Source: a virus
IMG/VR virus record: IMGVR_UViG_3300049727_000180
Span: 1-25,401 of that record
DNA length: 25,401 nt
Direction: 5' to 3' (one strand)
Part shown: in pieces, positions 20,354-25,401 of the stretch
How positions within the stretch are numbered: position 1 is the stretch's first letter
Layout of the letters: every line of letters begins with the position of its first letter
Notes under the pieces: generated by a model
Seen by the model: the letters and a program-made list of their open reading frames with translations, nothing else
What the model was told of the DNA's origin: nothing
Database searches by the model: none
Translations under genes and position numbers: made by a program

Positions 20354-20365
20354 GGAGTACAGAAC

Positions 20366-21355
20366 ATGACCGGTTTTCAGCAAGCAGTCGGACTCTACCC
20401 GGCTCCCGCCGTCTGGGGTGCTCGCGCCTCGATGAACCCCACCGCCACGGTGGATGCGGGTCCGTTCAACCTCACCGCAGGTATTCTCGGGTGCACGGTC
20501 GGCAAGTTCGGCTGGCAGAGCTACACCGCGCTCACCGGCCTGAGCGTCGTCAACAACTTCAGCCCCACCGCTCCCACGCTGCCTGACGGCTTCGTCGGCA
20601 ACGAGCAGCAGGTGCTGATCACCACCTGGCTGAGCCAGTCTGGCCTGGTCGTTCCCGCAGGCTATCCTGTCACCCTTTACAACCGGGGCGACTTCTGGGC
20701 CAAGACGGTCTACGCCGACGCGGCCATCGGCAACAAGGTGTTCGTGAACCTGTTCAGCGGCGACGTCTACCCGGCCGCAGCCGGTGCGTTCCCCACCGCC
20801 AACGTCGGCTCTGCCGCTTCCATCGTGGCCACTACCACTGCTGGTAGCTACAGCATGAACATCACCACCCTTACCAGCGGCGTCGTTGCTGTCGGTCAGC
20901 AGGTCAGTGGTCCCGGTCTCAACAGCCAGTTCCCGACCTACATCGAGACCCTCGGTACTTACAACGGCACCGCCGGCACCGTCAACCTGACCCAGGCGGC
21001 TGTGACCGCGTCGACCGGCGGCACCTTCACCACCGTCGCCAACGTGGGCATCGGCGGCTGCGTCTGCTCCAGCGTCTCGAGCACCAGCTCCACCACCATG
21101 ACCATCAACACCATCACCAGCGGCGCCATCGCCGTGGGCCAGATGGTCCAGGCCATCACCAGCGTCCCCGCCGGCACCTACATCGCGGCGCTCGGCACCT
21201 TCAACGGGACCAGCGGCACGGTCATCCTGTCCGCAGCGACGACCGGCACCATCACAGCGCAGGCCTGCAACTTCTCGGCCTGGATCGAGACCCCCTGGTA
21301 CTTCAACTCCGCCGGCAACGTGGGCGACCTCGTCAAAATCGGCACTCGCTGGTAA
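20366..21355 (+). CDS. Gp24-like structural cement protein with two inserted beta repeats (329 aa)
   Basis: ATG 20366 follows AAGGAGTACAGAAC. The N-terminal half (GFQQAVGLYPAPAVWGARAS, PDGFVGNEQQVLITTWLS, PAGYPVTLYNRGDFWAKT) matches the cement/decoration family found just before DUF2184 capsid proteins. Residues about 163-218 and 243-298 are two repeats of a beta unit (TSGVVAVGQQVSGPG and TSGAIAVGQMVQ, each ending LGT(Y/F)NGT(A/S)GTV). The family fold resumes after them (FSAWIETPWYFNSAGNVGDL). The family clips onto capsid hexamers to stabilise them. The repeats look like insertions exposed on the surface, perhaps for host or mucus contact; inference. Confidence 0.8.
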   Translation: MTGFQQAVGLYPAPAVWGARASMNPTATVDAGPFNLTAGILGCTVGKFGWQSYTALTGLSVVNNFSPTAPTLPDGFVGNEQQVLITTWLSQSGLVVPAGYPVTLYNRGDFWAKTVYADAAIGNKVFVNLFSGDVYPAAAGAFPTANVGSAASIVATTTAGSYSMNITTLTSGVVAVGQQVSGPGLNSQFPTYIETLGTYNGTAGTVNLTQAAVTASTGGTFTTVANVGIGGCVCSSVSSTSSTTMTINTITSGAIAVGQMVQAITSVPAGTYIAALGTFNGTSGTVILSAATTGTITAQACNFSAWIETPWYFNSAGNVGDLVKIGTRW

Positions 21356-21367
21356 GGAGCCAGAACC

Positions 21368-22438
21368 ATGAAGAAGTTCACTGACAAGACCCAACTCCTC
21401 GCCGAGCGCTACGGCATCGGCATGGACAGCGGCGACCACGCCATCATCCCCTGCGTCGACACCCACTCCCCCATCGGGATGAGCTTCGACCAGGCCATTC
21501 AGATGGCCATGGACGCTCCCACCAACCTGCTCCAGTCCGGGCTCGTGACCGCCAGCAATGCCGGCATCCCGAATTACCTGAGCAACTACCTGGACCCGGA
21601 GATCGTGCGGGTGCTCACCACCCCGATGAAGGCCGTGGACATCTTCGGCGAAGTCAAGAAGGGCGACTGGCTGATGGATTCCGCGCAGTTCCCCATCATC
21701 GAGTCCACCGGCGAAGTGTCGTCCTACGGTGACGACAACGACAACGGGCTGGTCGGCGCCAACGCCAACTGGGTTCCTCGCCAGTCGTACGCCTACCAGA
21801 CCTTCACCCGCTGGGGCGACAAGGAACTGGCCAAGGCCGGTCTCGCGAAGATCGACTGGGCCGCCGAGCAGAACGTCTCCTCCGCGCTGATCATGAACAC
21901 CTTCCAGAACCGGACGTACTTCTTCGGTGTCGCCGGCATCTCCAACTACGGTCTGCTGAACGACCCCGCGCTGCTGCCCTCCCTCACCCCGCTCAACGGT
22001 GTGTGGAAGTCCGCGACCGGCGTCCAGATCGTGGCCGACATCCAGAACCTGTTTGTCACCCTGCAGACTCAGCTGAACGGCAACCTGGAAATGGAGGATG
22101 AGCTGATCCTGGCCCTGCCCTCCACCCTGCAGCCCTACCTGCTGACCCCGATGCAGAACGTCTACGGCACCCCGTCCGTCAAGGCTTACCTCAAGGAGGC
22201 CTTCCCCAAGATGGAGTTCAAGACCGCGCAGCAGTACGTCACCGCGTCGGGCAACCTCGTGCAGCTCATCGCTCCCAAGGTCCAGGGCCAGAAGACCGGC
22301 TTCTGCGCCTTCACCGAGAAGCTGCGCGCGCACGCCATCGTCCGCAAGACCTCCAGCACCCACCAGAAGAAGTCCGGCGGAACCTGGGGCACCATCATCA
22401 AGATCGCCGCTGCCATCAGCAGTCTTCTCGGAGCCTAA
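21368..22438 (+). CDS. Major capsid protein, DUF2184-type (356 aa)
   Basis: ATG 21368, site AAGGAGCCAGAACC. Typical family segments: PNYLSNYLDPEIVRVLTTPM, AVDIFGEVKKGDW, QSYAYQTFTRWGDKELAKAG, and the C-terminal HQKKSGGTWGTIIKIAAAIS. This is an HK97-fold shell protein of the kind found with DUF2213 and Gp24-like partners. It would be the most abundant virion protein. Its codon use is strongly biased to C-ending codons, more than in the early arm. No cleavage site is evident. Confidence 0.88.
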   Translation: MKKFTDKTQLLAERYGIGMDSGDHAIIPCVDTHSPIGMSFDQAIQMAMDAPTNLLQSGLVTASNAGIPNYLSNYLDPEIVRVLTTPMKAVDIFGEVKKGDWLMDSAQFPIIESTGEVSSYGDDNDNGLVGANANWVPRQSYAYQTFTRWGDKELAKAGLAKIDWAAEQNVSSALIMNTFQNRTYFFGVAGISNYGLLNDPALLPSLTPLNGVWKSATGVQIVADIQNLFVTLQTQLNGNLEMEDELILALPSTLQPYLLTPMQNVYGTPSVKAYLKEAFPKMEFKTAQQYVTASGNLVQLIAPKVQGQKTGFCAFTEKLRAHAIVRKTSSTHQKKSGGTWGTIIKIAAAISSLLGA

Positions 22439-22444
22439 TCCACC

Positions 22445-22864
22445 ATGGCCACTGAATACCTCAACGTCTATTGCAAGCTTCCCAACGGCCTGACCATGTG
22501 TCTGGAAGTGGACGGTGAGATCAAGCGCGTTACGCTGCCTCGATCCGCCAAGTACATCCAGCCGCACCCCAGGTTCAAGCCCACCGACGAGAAGCTCATC
22601 GTGTTCGGCTCCACCTGCACTCCCGTCGCCAAGGACTTCTGGGAGGCCTGGAAGAAAAAGGTCGGGGCGGAGTACGCACCCTTGAAGAACGGCATGCTGT
22701 GGGCCGTCGAGAACGCGAAGAAGGCCGACGGTGTCGCGCGAGCCAAGGATGTGGAATCCATGAAGACCGGGTTCGAGCAGTTGGATCCCAAACAAGAACT
22801 GAAGGACAAGAGTGGCCGCGTGGTTGGCGGTGCTCTTGACGATCGCGACGCTCTCGAGGAGTAG
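22445..22864 (+). CDS. Conserved-type phage head/neck-region protein (139 aa)
   Basis: ATG 22445, 6 nt after the capsid stop, with a distant GGAG. The pattern NVYCKLPNGLTMCLEVDG, a strand-rich middle, TPVAKDFWEAWKKK, LKNGMLWAVENAKKADGVAR and TGFEQLDP matches a small protein I recall directly after DUF2184 capsid genes in many phages. Its function is not established. It may be a head-completion factor. Confidence 0.75.
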   Translation: MATEYLNVYCKLPNGLTMCLEVDGEIKRVTLPRSAKYIQPHPRFKPTDEKLIVFGSTCTPVAKDFWEAWKKKVGAEYAPLKNGMLWAVENAKKADGVARAKDVESMKTGFEQLDPKQELKDKSGRVVGGALDDRDALEE

Positions 22865-22867
22865 GCC

Positions 22868-23293
22868 ATGGCCGTTCCGTCAGTATTCAACTTCGCCAAC
22901 TTCACCTTGCGATATCCTGAGTTCAGCACGCTCAGCCAGGCGCTGCTCCAGATGTATTTCAATGAGGCTGGGTTCTACTGCCGGAACGACGGTGCCGGTC
23001 CTGTCTCGGACCAGACCACGCTCGATACATTCATGAACATGCTGACTGCTCACATCGCCGCGCTCAACGGCGGTGTGAACGGCCAAGCGTCCACACAGTT
23101 GGTTGGTCGCATCAGTTCTGCCGGCGAGGGGTCGGTTCACGGCAGCACCGAGATGAAGACCGATCCGGGAGCGGCGTGGTTCATGCAAACCAAGTACGGC
23201 GCAGCTTACTGGCAGGCCTCTCTTCCCTACCGGCTGGGCGGACACTTCGCGCGCCCGCACTGCCCAGAAGAGTTTGGCTTCGGAGGTTTCTGA
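22868..23293 (+). CDS. Head-tail connector, DUF4054-type (141 aa)
   Basis: ATG 22868, site GAGGAGTAGGCC. The opening FNFANFTLRYPEFSTLSQAL (family rule: F...YPEF), LLQMYFNEAGFYCRND, LTAHIAALNGG and the C-terminal QTKYGAAYWQASLPYRLGGH are typical DUF4054 features. The family forms the ring below the portal (neck adaptor). The ending GFGGF is Gly-rich. TGATG couples it to the next gene. Confidence 0.85.
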   Translation: MAVPSVFNFANFTLRYPEFSTLSQALLQMYFNEAGFYCRNDGAGPVSDQTTLDTFMNMLTAHIAALNGGVNGQASTQLVGRISSAGEGSVHGSTEMKTDPGAAWFMQTKYGAAYWQASLPYRLGGHFARPHCPEEFGFGGF

Positions 23294-23820
23294 TGGACGT
23301 CTTCACGGGAGGAGACAAGCTCACGGCCTTGCTGACTCAGATGCAGCAGGGGATGGCTGGAAGCAACTACCAGCCACGTGTTGAGGTTGGTTTTCTTGAG
23401 GGCTCGACCGCAGGCTGGAACGGCCCACGCCCCATGAAGAAGAGCAAGAACTGGAAGAAGACGCCCAAAGAAGCGCGCGGCATGCCTGGTGGAGTTCCTG
23501 CACCTTACATCGCAGCGGTCCTCAACTACGGGTACGCGCCGAACAACCTGCCTCCACGACCGTTCTTCGACGACATGGTGACGAAGCAATCTCCGACCTG
23601 GCATCGTCTCCTTGCCGCTGCATTGAAGGCAAACAACTACTACGCATATGACGCCCTGCAGCTCTGCGGTCTCAAGATCAAGGAACAGCTGCAAGCCTCG
23701 ATGAACGACTTCTCCGATCCTCCGCTCACCGAGGCCACCAAGAACGCAAAGGGTTTTGATCACCCACTAATTGATTCCCACAACCTCATCAACTCCGCCG
23801 ACTTCAGGATTGTCCTATGA
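23293..23820 (+). CDS. Neck/tail-completion protein, HK97 gp10-like (175 aa)
   Basis: ATG 23293 follows CGGAGGTTTCTG; a longer frame upstream would cover the connector gene. Features: VEVGFLEGST near the start, YIAAVLNYGYAPNNLPPRPF (the family's P-x-RPF motif), helices in TWHRLLAAALKANNYYAYDA and a C-terminal DHPLIDSHNLINSADFRI. This is the usual shape of phage virion morphogenesis or HK97 gp10-like neck proteins. Its stop overlaps the next ATG (ATGA). Confidence 0.75.
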   Translation: MDVFTGGDKLTALLTQMQQGMAGSNYQPRVEVGFLEGSTAGWNGPRPMKKSKNWKKTPKEARGMPGGVPAPYIAAVLNYGYAPNNLPPRPFFDDMVTKQSPTWHRLLAAALKANNYYAYDALQLCGLKIKEQLQASMNDFSDPPLTEATKNAKGFDHPLIDSHNLINSADFRIVL

Positions 23821-24188
23821 GTCTCCATGATCTGGTCGCCAACGCTATCTGCGGCATCAACCCAATGATGACGTGCCAGTGGTACAAGAATACGGGGACC
23901 TCATCTGCTGCTGGCGGCATCTTGACCCCCACCTACAACGCTCCCCTTGCCATTTCATGCCAGGCGCAGCAACTTACCGCTGCTGACATCAAGCACATTC
24001 AAGAACAGAACCTCTCGGGGATCAGCCGCAAAGTTTGGTGCGACAAGATTCTCACCGGAATTGACCGCGCGGCTGGTCTTGGCGGGGATCGCCTGATTCT
24101 CCCGGACGGCGCGATCTACCTTGTAGTTCAGGTGATCGAAACGTGGCCGGATTGGTGCTCGGCTCTTCTTCAGAAGCAGGTGTCCTGA
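23817..24188 (+). CDS. Neck-region protein, phage head-tail joining type (123 aa)
   Basis: ATG 23817 overlaps the previous stop. The sequence MSLHDLVANAICGINPMMTC, then SGISRKVWCDKILTGIDRAA, then GGDRLILPDGAIYLVVQVIE and WPDWCSALLQ forms a small beta-barrel-like pattern. This type of protein commonly lies between gp10-like and LIC_12616-type proteins in myophage neck clusters. Assignment rests mainly on position and recalled similarity. Confidence 0.65.
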   Translation: MSLHDLVANAICGINPMMTCQWYKNTGTSSAAGGILTPTYNAPLAISCQAQQLTAADIKHIQEQNLSGISRKVWCDKILTGIDRAAGLGGDRLILPDGAIYLVVQVIETWPDWCSALLQKQVS

Positions 24189-24736
24189 TGGCTGGCTACA
24201 CACTCGAGACGCCTATTCTGCAAGTCTTCACCGTCTTGCAGGCATGGCTGATGGCCGTGACAGGTCTTGACGCCAACCACGTCATCCAGGGCCGGCAGAA
24301 TGGCGCGGCGACCCCGACGGGTCTTTACATTGTCATGACCCAGACCAGTCAGAAGAGCCTCTCCACCTTCGACGCTAGCTACAACGTCACGAACGGTACG
24401 GAGTCCGTTGAAAACTCCTTCGACGTCATCATACAGTGCGACTGCTACGGTGTTGGCGCGGGCGACCTTGCCAGCGCAATCAGCACGCTCTTCGGCACCG
24501 AACCTGGTTGTGACTTCTTTGGCGCCTACGTCGCCGCCAACGGGTACTCCGCCATGGAGCCCCTCTACTCCGACGATCCTCAGTCCATGGCTTTCACCAA
24601 TGAGGAGCAGCAATATGAGTCCCGGTACATCGTAAAGGTGCACATCAATATCACCACAGGGGTGACCATTCCGATGCAATTCATGGCCTCTGCCAATATT
24701 GGCACCATTGTCAACGTCTCAACCACTCCCCGATAA
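24188..24736 (+). CDS. Neck terminator-like protein, LIC_12616 type (182 aa)
   Basis: ATG 24188 shares its A with the previous stop (TGATG); its own site (GCAGG) is weak, suggesting coupling. The pattern VIQGRQNGAATPTGLYIVMT, a strand-rich middle (NSFDVIIQCDCYGVGAGDLA), SAMEPLYSDDPQSMAFTNEE and SRYIVKVHINITTGVTIPMQ fits the neck/tail-terminator type protein that precedes DUF3383 genes. It probably caps the tail tube end. Confidence is from pattern and order. Confidence 0.75.
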   Translation: MAGYTLETPILQVFTVLQAWLMAVTGLDANHVIQGRQNGAATPTGLYIVMTQTSQKSLSTFDASYNVTNGTESVENSFDVIIQCDCYGVGAGDLASAISTLFGTEPGCDFFGAYVAANGYSAMEPLYSDDPQSMAFTNEEQQYESRYIVKVHINITTGVTIPMQFMASANIGTIVNVSTTPR

Positions 24737-24745
24737 GGAAACAGC

Positions 24746-25401
24746 ATGAGCATTCCTGCCTCAACAATCGTCTCTGTCGTGCCGAGCGTCTTGGCTGCTG
24801 GCGGGAATCCTCTCGCCTTGAACGGTCTTCTGCTCTCGCAGAACCCGCTTCTGCCGTCCTGGGCGAGCTCGCCCACGAACCCGGCCATCACCTCCTTCAC
24901 CTCAGCCGCCCTGGTCGGCGCCTACTTCGGCACCTACAACTGGGCCGGCACCGCCACCTGCTCCGCCAACACGCTGACCGTCACGAGCACTTCCCAGGGC
25001 ACCCTGGCTGTCGGCCAGATGCTCCAGTCCTCGCTCGCCGTGGGACTGCCGCCCGGCACCTACATCACCGCGCTCGGCACTTACTCCACCGTGACTGGTG
25101 TGGGCACGGTCACGATCAGTGGCGCAGGCTTCACCCAGGCGACCTCCTCGCCCATGACCAGCGTGTGCCTCGAGTACGCCATGGCCAGCGTCTACTTCGC
25201 CGGTTACAACGGTGGGGCCACCAAGCCGCCCTCCCTGAGCTTCGCCAAGTACGGCAGCTACGCGAGCGGCTTCGCTGGGTTCCTGCGTGGCCTTGCCAAG
25301 CCCGGGATGCTCGCGACCAGCGTCCTCCAGGCAGTTACTGGGAGCCTTACCCTTACGGTTGCCGGCCTGCCGTTCACGGCAGCGGCTGTGGCGGCTGCCT
25401 T
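24746..25401 (+). CDS. Tail sheath-like DUF3383-type protein, N-terminal part, with inserted beta repeat
   Basis: ATG 24746, site AAGGAAACAGC. The beginning SIPASTIVSVVPSVLAAGGN, PLALNGLLLSQNPLLP and TSAALVGAYFG, then EYAMASVYFAGYNGGATKPP and FLRGLAKPGM, are the N-terminal signature of DUF3383 tail proteins, which occupy the sheath position in contractile-tail phages. Between YFG (60-62) and LEYAMA (142-147), where relatives run on directly as I recall, about 65-75 residues are inserted: STSQGTLAVGQM...PPGTYITALGTY...GTVTISG. The same unit occurs twice in the cement protein. The gene runs off the right edge. Confidence 0.8.
   Translation, partial: MSIPASTIVSVVPSVLAAGGNPLALNGLLLSQNPLLPSWASSPTNPAITSFTSAALVGAYFGTYNWAGTATCSANTLTVTSTSQGTLAVGQMLQSSLAVGLPPGTYITALGTYSTVTGVGTVTISGAGFTQATSSPMTSVCLEYAMASVYFAGYNGGATKPPSLSFAKYGSYASGFAGFLRGLAKPGMLATSVLQAVTGSLTLTVAGLPFTAAAVAAA

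Noticed and set aside
19322-22795. An open frame of more than 1,100 codons on the minus strand across the capsid block.
   Set aside because: It lies exactly antisense to four well-supported capsid-region genes, is rich in Gly, Val, Leu, Asp and Arg, and shows no domain. GC-rich codon bias removes stops on the opposite strand.
1-25401. CRISPR arrays, insertion sequences, integrase or attachment sites.
   Set aside because: No regularly spaced repeats, no transposase or recombinase motif, and no repeat of the tRNA 3' end were seen.

Overview
The window is a stretch of a tailed double-stranded DNA bacteriophage genome (Caudoviricetes). The last gene resembles the DUF3383 tail-sheath-like family, so a contractile, myovirus-type tail is likely. 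The DNA is GC-rich and tightly packed, with strong Shine-Dalgarno sites and many ATGA, GTGA and TGATG start/stop overlaps. This fits a bacterial host with fairly high GC, which I cannot name. I see no integrase, lysis gene or tail fibre, so lifestyle cannot be judged.

Left part (1-9647, minus strand): an early/replication arm read leftwards. It starts with a small GTG-initiated protein, then a TOPRIM plus superfamily-3 primase-helicase. Next come a DNA methyltransferase whose C-terminus is out of frame, a MazG/DUF550-type nucleotide pyrophosphohydrolase, a coiled-coil protein and a chain of small overlapping genes. The small genes include a stand-alone TSCPD domain as in class II ribonucleotide reductase, a short DnaJ-like protein and two Cys-rich proteins. 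The arm ends in a sparse region with tRNA-Ala(UGC), a possible small membrane protein, a five-codon mini-ORF and a clear Rho-independent terminator. A further gene then runs off the left edge. Three genes here are short or lack a normal start: 1348-1515, 1886-2074 (apparent CTG start) and 352-369.

Middle (9648-10192): an AT-rich divergent control region of about 545 bp with palindromes, 8-bp tandem repeats and a 36-bp block. The block and its surroundings recur at 16422-16593, and a reduced copy lies on the minus strand at 178-205.

Right part (10193-25401, plus strand): the packaging, head and neck operon. Its order is small and large terminase, DUF1073-type portal, small proteins, Mu F/SPP1 gp7-like morphogenesis protein, then the second copy of the control module. 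After that come small Ala-rich proteins, DUF2213-type maturation protease, its separated C-terminal module carrying an acidic/lysine low-complexity tract, Gp24-like cement protein, DUF2184-type major capsid protein, head-tail connector and neck proteins, and the start of the tail sheath-like protein.

Three features stand out. First, an Ala/His-rich helical module headed by DSNPEGINQY occurs four times in two virion-region proteins, with similar sequence at the end of the portal. Second, a beta-rich repeat (VGQ...GTYI..LGTYNGT.GTV) is inserted in both the cement protein and the sheath-like protein. Third, the intergenic control module is duplicated in front of the two late gene blocks.
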